A DNA stretch of 64,000 nucleotides from CAWGGS01 sp963822095 (GCA_963822095.1 CAWGGS010000044.1:19930-83929), one strand, 5' to 3'; counted from the first letter of the stretch, positions 45,027 through 53,874 are shown. Numbers and translations: made by a program. Notes: a model not told the origin generated them from the letters alone.

Positions 45027-46265
45027 ATGAATCGACGAGTCGTCATTACAGCCTGTTCTGCCATCACCCCGATAGGCTATGGGAAAAAAGACATCACCGA
45101 CAGTCTGTTGCAGGGAAAATCGGGGATCAGACCCCTCCGTGATGATGGCCTGTTGACCAATCACATTCACTCTCGGGTATTCGGTACCGTCGATTATCCC
45201 ATTGCCTATGGGTTCAACCGTTCCCAGCGGAAGACCATGGGCCCGGTTGCCTATTATGCCTGCCAGGTGGCAAAAGATGTCTTGTCCGCATCGGGGCTCT
45301 CCAAGGAGTTCATTACCTCCGGGCGTCTCGGTGTGGCCTTCGGATCTACCCATGGCAGCCCGACGGTTCAGCGGGATATCTACAAGACCTTCTTTATGAA
45401 TCTGGACGAGGGACTGTCTTCCATCGGTGCCGTGGACTATCTCCGTTCCATGGTACATACGACAGCGGTGAACATTACCCGCATGTTTGGCATAACCGGC
45501 CGGGTCATCGCCTCATCGACAGCCTGCACAACCAGCAGCCAGGCCATCGGTTTCGGATATGAGATGATCAAATTCGGCATGCAGGATGCGATGATCTGTG
45601 GCGGGGCCGATGAGTACGACACCACCACGGTTGCGGTCTTCGATAATCTGCTTGCCTGTTCGGTTGCTTACAACGAAACACCGGAGCAGACGCCGCGCCC
45701 TTTCGACAGGAATCGTGACGGTTTGGTGGTCGGCGAGGGAGGCGGGGCGGTCCTGCTCGAGGAGTACGAGACAGCCAAGAGGCGGGGCGCACCTATTCTT
45801 GCTGAGATTATCGGGTTTTCCTGCAACAATAACGGAGGTGATTTGATTTTGCCGAATCTCGGCGGTATTACCTCCACGCTGCGTCTGGCCCTTGCCGATG
45901 CGAAGATCAACCCGGAAGATGTCGATTATATCAGCGCCCATGCCACGGCTACCAAAATGGGGGATATTATAGAATCCCAAGCCATTGAAAAGGTTTACGG
46001 CGCCAGACCTTTTGTCACCGGGCTCAAGAGCTACACCGGTCATACCATGGGAACCTGTGGGGTTATCGAATTGACTATGATGCTCTACATGATGGAAGAA
46101 GGGTTTATCGCTCCAACCCTCAACCTGGAAGAGGTGGATCCTCGCTGTGCCGTTTTACGCCATACTCCTGGATTGTTGAGAGAGAGAATCAAAACGGCTG
46201 CCTTGCAGAATTTTGCCTTCGGTGGCGTCAATACCTGCTTAATGATCAAAGACGGCCAGGAATAG
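45027..46265 (+). CDS. Beta-ketoacyl-ACP synthase
   Basis: A 412-residue condensing enzyme with an intact triad: C167 (STACTTSSQA), H305 (SAHATATKMGD), H339 (SYTGHTMGTCGVIE). It differs from the other synthases by the long MVHTTAVNITRMFG segment. The gene follows an ACP by 2 bp. Probably the first or a dedicated elongation step; which chain it extends cannot be deduced. Confidence 0.92.
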   Translation: MNRRVVITACSAITPIGYGKKDITDSLLQGKSGIRPLRDDGLLTNHIHSRVFGTVDYPIAYGFNRSQRKTMGPVAYYACQVAKDVLSASGLSKEFITSGRLGVAFGSTHGSPTVQRDIYKTFFMNLDEGLSSIGAVDYLRSMVHTTAVNITRMFGITGRVIASSTACTTSSQAIGFGYEMIKFGMQDAMICGGADEYDTTTVAVFDNLLACSVAYNETPEQTPRPFDRNRDGLVVGEGGGAVLLEEYETAKRRGAPILAEIIGFSCNNNGGDLILPNLGGITSTLRLALADAKINPEDVDYISAHATATKMGDIIESQAIEKVYGARPFVTGLKSYTGHTMGTCGVIELTMMLYMMEEGFIAPTLNLEEVDPRCAVLRHTPGLLRERIKTAALQNFAFGGVNTCLMIKDGQE

Positions 46266-46277
46266 GTTGCAGGATTC

Positions 46278-47066
46278 ATGAAAAGCCGGAAAACCGACAG
46301 ACTGGTCGATGTCGCCGTTACTTTGATATGTTGGACCTATTTTATCTTCGGTTTTCTTTTTTTCTTCTCCCCCTTCTATATCGTTGCCTCCTTCTCTGCT
46401 CGATCCGAATATTTCTTCCAAGGTCTGAACAGAATTTTCTTTAAAGGTTTTTTCTCTCTTCTGAAATGGATTACCCCTCGGCAGGGGTGGGATATCGACC
46501 CGGAGATTGCAGATATACGATCCTCGGTGGTCGTCTGCAACCATCTTTCCTATCTGGATCCGTTGTTGGTAATTTCCCTTCTCGGACAGGCAAAGACCAT
46601 CGTCAAGCCGGTCTTTTTCTCCGTACCCATCTTCGGCTGGGTCCTTCGTAAGGCGGGATATTTTCCTGCTGCCGCAACCGGGCCCCATGCCGATGTCATG
46701 CTTGCGCAGATGGAGACTATCGGCAAATATCTAAGCAATGGGGGGAATCTCTTTGTTTTCCCCCAAGGGACGAGGAGCCGGGACGGGAAAATCGGTGTAC
46801 TCAATCAAGGTGCATTCAAGATAGCCCGCTATAGCCGGGCTCCTGTCTATGTCTTGTGCATACGAAATACCGAAAACCTCTTTACCCCGGGGAAATTTTT
46901 CTTTTTTGCAACCCGACCCAACCGGGTAGGTATAAGGATTATTGATAAGATAATGCCGGAATCTTCCCCTCTGGGTCTACCGGATTTGCACGCCCGTATC
47001 CGCCGGGGAATGGAGAGCTGTATGGCTGGAATTGTCGAGGAAGGAAGGGTTGAGGCAGGTGAATAG
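46278..47066 (+). CDS. PlsC-like 1-acylglycerol-3-phosphate acyltransferase
   Basis: A 262-residue protein with one N-terminal hydrophobic segment (TLICWTYFIFGFLFFFSPFY, ~15-40). The PlsC motifs are in place: NHLSYLDPL (HX4D), and FVFPQGTRSRDGKIG. It transfers acyl groups from acyl-ACP or acyl-phosphate to a lysolipid. Two acyltransferases of different families in one operon suggest two acceptor positions. Confidence 0.9.
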   Translation: MKSRKTDRLVDVAVTLICWTYFIFGFLFFFSPFYIVASFSARSEYFFQGLNRIFFKGFFSLLKWITPRQGWDIDPEIADIRSSVVVCNHLSYLDPLLVISLLGQAKTIVKPVFFSVPIFGWVLRKAGYFPAAATGPHADVMLAQMETIGKYLSNGGNLFVFPQGTRSRDGKIGVLNQGAFKIARYSRAPVYVLCIRNTENLFTPGKFFFFATRPNRVGIRIIDKIMPESSPLGLPDLHARIRRGMESCMAGIVEEGRVEAGE

Positions 47067-47107
47067 GTTGCTGAAAGGCTTTATAGATTTTGAGGAGAAA
47101 CAAACGG

Positions 47108-48181
47108 ATGCAGCTATATAATCTGGAATTCACCGAAGCCGAGATCCGTGACGCGGTTGCGTCCGATCGTTTGCTTTCCCTGGAGATTGAATTCAGCAGG
47201 GAGTGCAATTTCAGGTGTGCCTATTGCTATCTGGAGGACAGGACGGCTGCTGCCGAGGAGATGACCCAAGAGGAGATCAAGGATGTCCTCATTCAGGCAG
47301 GAGAGCTGGGGGCCAGGAAAATTATCATACTCGGTGGTGAGCCAAGTATTTATCCGAATCTTGCCGAGATGGTGCGGTTTCTTGGCAGCAGGGGATTTGC
47401 GATCGAACTGTTCACCAACGGCAGCGGAGTGACACCGGAATTGGCTGAGATATTGGCCCAAGAACGGGTACGGGTGGTGGTTAAGATGAATTCCCGCAAC
47501 GAAGCCATCCAGGATCGGCTGGCCGGCAAGAAAGGAGCCTTTGGGATTATCCGCAACGCCCTCGACAATCTCCGTCGGGTAGGCTATCCCTCGGAGCAGC
47601 TCTTTCTTGCCGTGGGAACCGTAATCTGCCGCCAGAATATTGAGGAGTTGCCAGATCTCTGGCAGTGGCTTCGCAAGCTAAATATCGAGCCCTATTTTGA
47701 GGTTCTGACCCCCCAGGCGAATGCCTTAAAAAATACCTGGCTCGACGTTTCCCCCGAGGAACTTCGGGCCCTTTTTCAACGGTTGGCCGACATTGATCGA
47801 GAACATTTCGGTCGCAACTGGGAGCCGCAGCCTCCGCTGGCCGGGAACCGGTGCATGCGCCACCAGGTCTCCTGCGTCGTCAACGCCAAAGGCCAGGTTA
47901 TGCCCTGTGTCGGGATCGATATCCCCCTGGGATCAATACGCGAGCAGCCGCTTGCCGAAATCCTGCATCACCAGATAATTTCCGATCTGAAAAACTTCAG
48001 GAAAACGATCAAAGGACCTTGCGCAAGTTGTGAAAAGAGTGAAGAATGCTATGGCTGCCGCGGTGCCGCCTATCAGATGACCGGCGACTATCTGGCCTCC
48101 GATCCCACATGTTGGCGTAACTGTGATAGGGGAGTAGAGAGGCCTGAAGATGGCGCTGATATGCCTCTGGAGTCTTCTTGA
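47108..48181 (+). CDS. Radical SAM/SPASM enzyme
   Basis: A 357-residue radical SAM protein with C33-NFR-C37-AY-C40 (SRECNFRCAYCYLED) and IILGGEPSIYPNL. The C-terminal ~100 residues form a SPASM-type cysteine region: RCMRHQVSCVVNAKGQVMPCVG, CASCEKSEECYGCRG, PTCWRNCD. Such enzymes usually act on peptides, but acyl or quinone substrates are also known. Start 47108 rather than 47090 because GAGGAG (47092-47097) gives the right spacing. Last gene of the plus-strand operon. Confidence 0.9.
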   Translation: MQLYNLEFTEAEIRDAVASDRLLSLEIEFSRECNFRCAYCYLEDRTAAAEEMTQEEIKDVLIQAGELGARKIIILGGEPSIYPNLAEMVRFLGSRGFAIELFTNGSGVTPELAEILAQERVRVVVKMNSRNEAIQDRLAGKKGAFGIIRNALDNLRRVGYPSEQLFLAVGTVICRQNIEELPDLWQWLRKLNIEPYFEVLTPQANALKNTWLDVSPEELRALFQRLADIDREHFGRNWEPQPPLAGNRCMRHQVSCVVNAKGQVMPCVGIDIPLGSIREQPLAEILHHQIISDLKNFRKTIKGPCASCEKSEECYGCRGAAYQMTGDYLASDPTCWRNCDRGVERPEDGADMPLESS

Positions 48182-48198
48182 AAGTGGGGGACAGGGTA

Positions 48199-48813
48199 TT
48201 AAAAGGTCAGTCCGATCAAGAATTTGATGGAATTGAGTGGAACATTGGGTTCGGCGGTGCCGGCATTGGAAATATGGTGGTAGCGTATTTCAAAAAGAAG
48301 GGACTGGGTGGTGGTGATGGGGTGGTCGAGTCCCAGTGCAAACTGATAATTACCGTTAAATCGGGTGCCCATGCCGGGTATATCCCCTGAACTGTATACC
48401 GGGCCTCCACCACCGAAAATGTAGGGACGCCACTGGGCGCTGGAGGTAAATGTGTAGCAAGCGAGAAAATTTATCCCGATCATTGAGGTGACAACCGGGC
48501 TACGGACCAGTTGTATCGGCAGCTCAAACAAGGTGGTATATTTTCCCTGGAGCAGCCCTGAACCGACATTGTCGTCCATCATAAGGCTATAACGGGGGAT
48601 AAAGTCGATGGTCTGCACCCGCTCCGTGGTCTGCCCCCATCCCGGTATACTTTGTCCGTATCCGAGCAGAATCGCCTTGCTGTCCTGGGGACCGCCAAAG
48701 GCCAAAGCCGTGGTGGCGGGATAAAGCAGAAGAAGGAATACGGATACGGCAAAAACAAAATACCTGCACCGATGAAGCCGTGAAGCCGGAGGATTGAGAG
48801 ATGACGGTGCCAT
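48199..48813 (-). CDS. PagL-like lipid A 3-O-deacylase / acyloxyacyl hydrolase
   Basis: A 204-residue outer-membrane beta-barrel candidate. Signal peptide at ~15-39 (VFAVSVFLLLLYPATTALA). The C-terminal segment EIRYHHISNAGTAEPNVPLNS matches the PagL catalytic His-Ser region and ends in a barrel-type aromatic residue (GLTF). It trims acyl chains from lipid A. Transcribed opposite to the radical SAM gene 17 bp away; it may be part of the envelope remodelling of this locus. Confidence 0.82.
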   Translation of the reverse strand: MAPSSLNPPASRLHRCRYFVFAVSVFLLLLYPATTALAFGGPQDSKAILLGYGQSIPGWGQTTERVQTIDFIPRYSLMMDDNVGSGLLQGKYTTLFELPIQLVRSPVVTSMIGINFLACYTFTSSAQWRPYIFGGGGPVYSSGDIPGMGTRFNGNYQFALGLDHPITTTQSLLFEIRYHHISNAGTAEPNVPLNSIKFLIGLTF

Positions 48814-48969
48814 TGCAGATATCCCCTTTATGAAGATGAATCGGTGAAGCAGGCCACATCTGTTGGAACCGCCTGCTCTTTTAACATTCCTGTTCTCAAA
48901 TAGATGTACCGGAGGAGAAGTGCAAACGCAAGATTATTAATTAAAAGTTAGCAATCATTCCATCAGATA

Positions 48970-49025
48970 CCAGCCCCGCTCTCGCCGGAGTTATGGGAGT
49001 GCGCCGGTGAGAAGATGGGGGCTGG
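48970..49025 (+). promoter_or_regulatory. Two-tier hairpin ahead of the CrtI-like gene
   Basis: Outer arm CCAGCCCC (48970-48977) pairs with GGGGCTGG (49018-49025); inner arm CTCGCCGG (48981-48988) pairs with CCGGTGAG (49004-49011, one G-U). The loop is 15 bases. It ends beside the purine-rich ribosome site (GGAAGGG) 11-17 bases before the ATG at 49041, so it could sequester the site. Not a known riboswitch class to my recognition. Confidence 0.5.
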
Positions 49026-49040
49026 AAGGGTATTGATTTT

Positions 49041-50522
49041 ATGAAAACAATGGCTGCTACAAAGGTTCTGATCATCGGCTCGGGAATTGGCGGGTTAAGC
49101 ATTGCTATTATTTTGTCAAAACTCGGTTACGATGTCACAGTCCTCGAAAAGAACGGTCTGCCCGGCGGGATGATTCGCAGTTATGTCCGTGAAGGCGTAC
49201 ACTGCAATGTCGGTCTGCATTACCTGGGGGCCCTGGATGAAGGGCAGGTCTTGCGCCGGTGCTTTGACTACCTGGGGATTTTCTCTGAACTGTCTCTGGC
49301 GCGAATGGGTTCGGATGGTCCTGTTGACCGTTACCTGTTTTCCGATAAAAGGCTGGGGATCGATTCCTTTGATGTGCCCGTAGGGCTCACTGCTTACGAA
49401 GACTCTCTTCGGACGGCATTTCCCACCCAGCACCGGCAGATCACCACCCTCATGGGCATGCTGTGCCGCAATGCCGACCGGTTGGATAATCTTGATTTCC
49501 TCTATTCGAAAAAACCGGTCCAATACTGGATCGAGGAGACCGAGCCATTAGGCGAGATTTTTGACGGTATTGGCTGTGGTCCGGGGCTGCGGGCGGTTTT
49601 CGGTCTGCCTTCGGTACTTATAGGTGTGCCGCCTGCACAGTGCCCGATGTTTTATCATACCATGACCATGGCAGGGTATCTGTTTTCCTCCTGGCGTTTG
49701 ACCGGCAGTGGGGCACAGTTGGCCGACACGTGTGTCCGACGCTTGGAATCCCTGGGAGGACGGGTACGGACCGGAGAGGTTGTTACCGGAATCAGGACGA
49801 CCGCCGGTAGCGTAGAAGGCGTTACCCTGGCATCGGGAGAACAGCTGGACGCTCCCTTGGTCGTTGGTGCCATCCATCCCAGAGAGATTGTCAAACTGCT
49901 TTCTCCGGAACATGTTAAACCTTCCTATCGGCGGCGTATCATGGCCCTTGCCGACACCGGAGGGATGGTCGCGGTCCATGCCCTTGTTCCTGCCGATAAG
50001 CACCCTCACATCTCCCATAATCTGTATGTTGTCCAAACGCAATCCAACGGTGACGCCAGTGACCTGCTTTATCTGCAAATACGGCCCAGCGAGCTGGCAG
50101 GTCAGAATCTGCTGTCGTTGATCACCTCCGGACATGACAGTCTATGGAGCCCCTGGCAACATACTCTTAGTGGTAGGCGAGGTATGGGATATATCCAGGC
50201 TAAAACAGACCTTGCCTATGAACTGATTGTCCAGGCCGAGCAGGTAATCGGTCCTTTGACGGACGTACGCCTGCTGGACGTTTCAACCCCGCTGACTCTA
50301 AGAGATTGGGTCAACAGCCCCGAAGGATCTTCCTATGGTGTGATGCGTTCGACCCGGCAGCTGCTTTCAAGCGCCTTTCTTAATCGTACTTCGCTGCAGG
50401 GATTGTTCCTGGCGGGTCAGAGTGTCCTGTCTCCTGGTGTGTTGGGCACCATTTTAGGATCGCTTGTAACTGTGCAGTTTATTGTCGGTACCGAACGTTT
50501 CAATAAAGAGGTAAAGGTCTGA
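49041..50522 (+). CDS. CrtI/phytoene desaturase-like FAD oxidoreductase
   Basis: A 493-residue flavoprotein of the phytoene desaturase/retinol saturase family: IIGSGIGGLSIAIILSKLGYDVTVLEKN (FAD-binding Rossmann), GGMIRSYVREGVHCNVGLHYLG, and GLFLAGQSVLSPGVLGTILGS at the C-terminus. These enzymes desaturate, saturate or isomerise long hydrocarbon chains. The gene lies beside the PagL-like gene, divergently, at the right end of the locus; its presence beside type II FAS-like genes is what recalls ladderane-candidate clusters. Confidence 0.88.
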   Translation: MKTMAATKVLIIGSGIGGLSIAIILSKLGYDVTVLEKNGLPGGMIRSYVREGVHCNVGLHYLGALDEGQVLRRCFDYLGIFSELSLARMGSDGPVDRYLFSDKRLGIDSFDVPVGLTAYEDSLRTAFPTQHRQITTLMGMLCRNADRLDNLDFLYSKKPVQYWIEETEPLGEIFDGIGCGPGLRAVFGLPSVLIGVPPAQCPMFYHTMTMAGYLFSSWRLTGSGAQLADTCVRRLESLGGRVRTGEVVTGIRTTAGSVEGVTLASGEQLDAPLVVGAIHPREIVKLLSPEHVKPSYRRRIMALADTGGMVAVHALVPADKHPHISHNLYVVQTQSNGDASDLLYLQIRPSELAGQNLLSLITSGHDSLWSPWQHTLSGRRGMGYIQAKTDLAYELIVQAEQVIGPLTDVRLLDVSTPLTLRDWVNSPEGSSYGVMRSTRQLLSSAFLNRTSLQGLFLAGQSVLSPGVLGTILGSLVTVQFIVGTERFNKEVKV

Positions 50523-50593
50523 AAATTTCTTGGATAACGTCGTTGGGTTCCGTCATTATTCAGACCTCTCGTTCCTGGATTCTCTTGGGATAA

Positions 50594-51088
50594 CTAGCCT
50601 CTTTGTTCTTTCAGGACCTCGCTCAGTTGTTCGGTATGGGTTTGGAGGTGATAGACACCCAGGCCTTTGAGCATGGCTCCCAAGGTCGGATGCTCTCCCA
50701 ACGGCGATTCCTTGAGTTTGGGTACGTGGGCACATTGCACGAGCTGTTCGTCAGAGAGCTTTTCGGCAAATACGGCTATTGCCTCATAGCTTTTTCCAAC
50801 CTCTTCGAGAAGATGGGTAAAAGACATTTGCGCTCTTTCTTCCGAAAAAAATGGTTTTCCGGGGTCAAGCTCAATTGTGGGGGTATCTTTATCTATGAAA
50901 ATTTGCAAGAGATGGAGATAGGAGGAGGGCTTGGGGCCGATCAGGTGTGAGAGAATTTCTTTAGGTGACCATCGACCTGATGGAGCAAGGTTTGATGTCT
51001 TCTCATTAACCCCGGCGCACACTTTCTGTAATTCAGCCAGTTGCTGCCTGACCTCTTGGGCAAGTTGGGTTCCGGTGAAGGTTTCCAT
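50594..51088 (-). CDS. DinB/YfiT-like four-helix protein
   Basis: A 164-residue DinB_2-type protein. Helical layout with metal-binding histidines: RWSPKEILSHLIG near residue 38 and YHLQTHTEQLSEVL near residue 147. These proteins are often thiol-dependent or metal-dependent transferases of unknown substrate. Single gene, convergent with the CrtI-like gene. The family call is fairly firm; the function is not. Confidence 0.8.
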   Translation of the reverse strand: METFTGTQLAQEVRQQLAELQKVCAGVNEKTSNLAPSGRWSPKEILSHLIGPKPSSYLHLLQIFIDKDTPTIELDPGKPFFSEERAQMSFTHLLEEVGKSYEAIAVFAEKLSDEQLVQCAHVPKLKESPLGEHPTLGAMLKGLGVYHLQTHTEQLSEVLKEQRG

Positions 51089-51645
51089 ATCTGAAAACTC
51101 CTTATTAATATTTGATTACCACTAATGGTCAGCTGCAGATCCGAATAGATCCCTCCTTTCCTTTCCAAAAGTCTCGGTTTCAGGGGGAGTCAGATTTTAA
51201 CAGGATCAGCGTTGTTCCCATGATTTCTACAAGATCCGGCGATTGTCAGAAAAAGTCATGTCGTACTTTCCTTGTCAATAGAGTAATGCAGGGGTGATAG
51301 GCTTGCAAGGAAGAGCCACGATTACGGATTCGACATCGAAGGAGGGATAGGTGCTGCATTCTTTCTTAAGATTGCTCTTGACAACATTCACCAGTATCTG
51401 CAATGAATGAGAGGAGATACGTAGTATAGGAAGTATCATAACACACGGGTTTGCCACCACCATTTGTTGTCCCCTTTGCGAGCTTATAATTCGGCCGTGG
51501 GTATCGGGTTGTTGGGGGAAGAAAATTCACAAATAGTGTACTATACATATCAAGAGGAATTTTTTGATGCCAATGTAAGTTTGTTGTAATGAATAAAAGA
51601 TCGTGGCAACATATCTTTTTATTTTGAACCGGTAGGAATAATTTT
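51089..51645. other. AT-rich intergenic region with a repeat A fragment
   Basis: About 557 bp, clearly lower in GC than the upstream 50 kb. It starts with a fragment of repeat family A (51112-51142). The short frames in it lack ribosome sites and relatives. It should hold the promoter for the MASE3 gene at 51646, but no promoter can be assigned. Confidence 0.45.
51112..51142 (-). repeat. Terminal fragment of repeat family A
   Basis: TTTGATTACCACTAATGGTC and following bases match the complement of the right end of the family A copy at 62821-62993 (TCTGATTACCACTAATGTTC), then diverge. The other end is not present, so this is a truncated or decayed copy. Confidence 0.55.
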
Positions 51646-52758
51646 ATGGACGGACGTGCAATAGCAGGTAAAAGAGTTCAGAGAGTCATAACCTACTCGT
51701 TCCTTTTAGCAGTTTTAATAGTGTTGTATTCTACAACCCGGGTCAACTATCTGCTCTTTCACTCTCTTGCGGAAATATTTAGTATAGTAGTTGCCTTTTC
51801 CATATTTGTAATATCTTGGAATTCAAAGAGATATATACAGAATCCCTATTTATTGTTCGTTGGGATCGCCTATCTGTTCATTGGTTTTTTAGACCTAATG
51901 CATACGCTTTCCTACAAAGGGATGCCGATTTTTCCGGATTACGACTATTACGCAAACCAGCTTTGGATTGCTGCTCGCTATATGGAAAGCATCACATTCC
52001 TGGTGGCCTTTATCTTCCTGCGGAGGAATAAAATGCCCCAGGAGAACATTGTCTTTGCAGCGTATACGGGTATCACGATCCTCATCACAACAAGTATTTT
52101 TTACTGGAAGACGTTTCCAATATGTTTTGTGGCCGGCAGCGGCCTGACGCCTTTTAAGAAGAACAGCGAATATATCATCTGTCTCATACTGATTACGGTG
52201 ATTATCCTTCTCTGGTCAAACCGGGAAAGATTTGAGAAAAAAATATATTATCTGCTCCTTTGGTCGATTATCTCAACGATAATCTCTGAAGTAGCGTTCA
52301 CCTTCTACATCAGCAATTACGGATTTTCCAATCTGGTAGGGCATTATTTCAAAATTTTGGCATTTTTCCTGATCTATGAAGCTCTTATAAAAACAGGAAT
52401 CGAAAGACCGCTTGAGGTGATTTTCTTAGATCTTGACCGGGTAAACAAGAATCTCAAGAAAGAAAATACGATTCGTTTACAAACGCAAAAGGAAAAAGAG
52501 AAGCTGATCGATCAATTGCAACAGGCCTTGGAAGAAATCAAGACTCTCCACGGTATTGTTCCTATCTGCTCAGGCTGTAAAAGAATACGAGACGATGAAG
52601 GTTTCTGGAATCAAGTTGAAGTCTATGTACAAAAACATACCGAAGCCAAATTCAGTCATGGGCTGTGCCCGGATTGCGCTCTGCAACTCTATCCCGATCT
52701 TTATCTGACCGGGGAAAATGATGAGGAGAAATCAAAGAACCCGGGAATAAGCGGATGA
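51646..52758 (+). CDS. MASE3-domain membrane sensor with C-terminal cysteine tail
   Basis: A 370-residue protein. Residues ~10-245 carry seven or so hydrophobic segments with the MASE3 signature (FLDLMHTLSYKGMPIF; WIAARYMESITFLVAF). A coiled-coil follows (~255-300: KKENTIRLQTQKEKEKLIDQLQQALEEI). The end (~303-350) is GIVPICSGCKRIRDDEGFW ... FSHGLCPDCA, two CxxC pairs like a zinc ribbon. No kinase, GGDEF or other output domain is present. The same tail ends the CheB-CheR protein at 54829. Low GC suggests separate ancestry. Confidence 0.85.
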   Translation: MDGRAIAGKRVQRVITYSFLLAVLIVLYSTTRVNYLLFHSLAEIFSIVVAFSIFVISWNSKRYIQNPYLLFVGIAYLFIGFLDLMHTLSYKGMPIFPDYDYYANQLWIAARYMESITFLVAFIFLRRNKMPQENIVFAAYTGITILITTSIFYWKTFPICFVAGSGLTPFKKNSEYIICLILITVIILLWSNRERFEKKIYYLLLWSIISTIISEVAFTFYISNYGFSNLVGHYFKILAFFLIYEALIKTGIERPLEVIFLDLDRVNKNLKKENTIRLQTQKEKEKLIDQLQQALEEIKTLHGIVPICSGCKRIRDDEGFWNQVEVYVQKHTEAKFSHGLCPDCALQLYPDLYLTGENDEEKSKNPGISG

Positions 52759-52810
52759 CTACCACTAAAACCACCCGTAATTGACATTTTGGAAGAAAAA
52801 GGGATGAGTA

Positions 52811-53437
52811 ATGAGATTGGTTGAAATTCTATGCACATGCTTGGTTATAACGATGCTGATCTGCGCGGGATTTGCCAAAGCGGAAATTTATAAATACAGA
52901 GATAAAAATGGTGTAATCCATTTTACGGATAGTCCGGTTGGAGTTCCCGCTGATAAGAAACCACAGATTTATAAAGAGATAAGAAACTCCGGACAGCCTG
53001 GCGATGCAAAGGATGGTTTAATAGACGCAGGCGTTGCCTATCGTGAGAAAGACTATCAAAAGGCGATCGTATTGTATACTCAAATATTTGAATCTGAAAA
53101 AAAGCACCCGGTTCTTAGCATAACTAATTGGCGCATTGTTGTCGACCATTTGGGGACGAGCTATGGGCATATTGGCAATAATTTGAAGGCAAAGGAAATA
53201 TTTGAATATGGAATATCGAAGGACAAAAAATATGCCCTGTTTTATTATAATCTGGCCCGTGTCTATGCGGAAATGGATGATTTCGTGAAGTGTATCACAA
53301 ATCTGAGAAAGGCATATGAATACAAGGAGGGCATGACCCTCGGGGAGCGGTTTCCGGACCCGGCAACTGACCCGTCTTTTTCTCGTTTTATGAAAAGGGA
53401 GGTGTTCAGGAGGTTGGTGGAACAATCAAGGAAATAG
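52811..53437 (+). CDS. DUF4124/TPR-repeat exported protein
   Basis: A 208-residue protein with a signal peptide (LCTCLVITMLICAGFAKA). The DUF4124 segment is EIYKYRDKNGVIHFTDSPVG (~26-45). From about residue 70 there are two to three TPR-like helical pairs (DAGVAYREKDYQKAIVLYTQI; LGTSYGHIGNNLKAKEIFEYG; YNLARVYAEMDDFVKCITNLRKA). Probably a periplasmic or envelope scaffold. 52 bp after the MASE3 gene and likewise AT-rich. Confidence 0.85.
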   Translation: MRLVEILCTCLVITMLICAGFAKAEIYKYRDKNGVIHFTDSPVGVPADKKPQIYKEIRNSGQPGDAKDGLIDAGVAYREKDYQKAIVLYTQIFESEKKHPVLSITNWRIVVDHLGTSYGHIGNNLKAKEIFEYGISKDKKYALFYYNLARVYAEMDDFVKCITNLRKAYEYKEGMTLGERFPDPATDPSFSRFMKREVFRRLVEQSRK

Positions 53438-53439
53438 CC

Positions 53440-53486
53440 AAGAGCACACTCTCTGGATCAGTAGCTGAACAGTAGCGGTAATCAGA
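53440..53486 (+). repeat. Right-end fragment of repeat family A
   Basis: About 47 bp (GCACACTCTCTGGATCAGTA, then to GGTAATCAGA) matching the last 45 bp of the copy at 62821-62993. The left part is gone. The family B copy begins 8 bases later, so the two repeat families are adjacent here. Confidence 0.75.
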
Positions 53487-53494
53487 TTATTTTT

Positions 53495-53621
53495 GGTTTT
53501 TTCGGATTAGGAGTACGTATCTATAACGATAACGCGGGAGGCAGAGTAGCGTCCGGAAGCGATGCACTCTGCCGGATTGTTCCTTTACGCTTTACAAAAG
53601 TACGTTTCATTCGGATGAACC
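53495..53621 (+). mobile_element. MITE-like repeat family B, copy 4, internally deleted (127 bp)
   Basis: Both termini are family B (GGTTTTTTCGGATTAGGAG and the complement of GGTTCATCCGAATGAAACG), but about 137 bp of the structured interior is missing between GCGGGAGGC and AGAGTAGCGTCCGGAAGCG. The 8-bp flanks (TTATTTTT and TAATTTCG) agree at 5 of 8 positions, as expected from a decayed duplication. Confidence 0.8.
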
Positions 53622-53760
53622 TAATTTCGAATTCCTTCCTGGAAGGATTGTTGGGGGGCAGCCTATACTCTTCAATTCTAGTGCTTATCGTATGCCTGAT
53701 AGCAATATGCGTAAGCTTTGCCCAGCAATTTCTTGGTTTCGGTTTATTACCCCTATGATG

Positions 53761-53783
53761 CAGGAGAAGAACATCTTCTCCTG
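53761..53783. other. Short perfect hairpin
   Basis: CAGGAGAAGA (53761-53770), ACA, TCTTCTCCTG (53774-53783): a 10-bp perfect stem with a 3-base loop, 92 bp before the Lys-rich gene. No T-run follows, so it is more likely a transcript or operator structure than a terminator. Confidence 0.45.
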
Positions 53784-53874
53784 GGATACAGTATGGTTTG
53801 TATTCAATTCACAAGATCACCCAATAAGGGAGAAAGAAACCTTTACAGTATCCCTCACAGGAAGGAGGAAGTTC

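Noticed and set aside
18469..50522. Simple aryl polyene cluster call
   Set aside because: The core genes match, but six radical SAM enzymes, the CrtI-like oxidoreductase and DAK2-DegV are foreign to that class and the aromatic ammonia lyase is missing, so a plain label would mislead.
52754..52775. Another repeat A end (GACTACCACTAAAACCACC) after the MASE3 gene
   Set aside because: Match to the family end is short and imperfect; could be chance.
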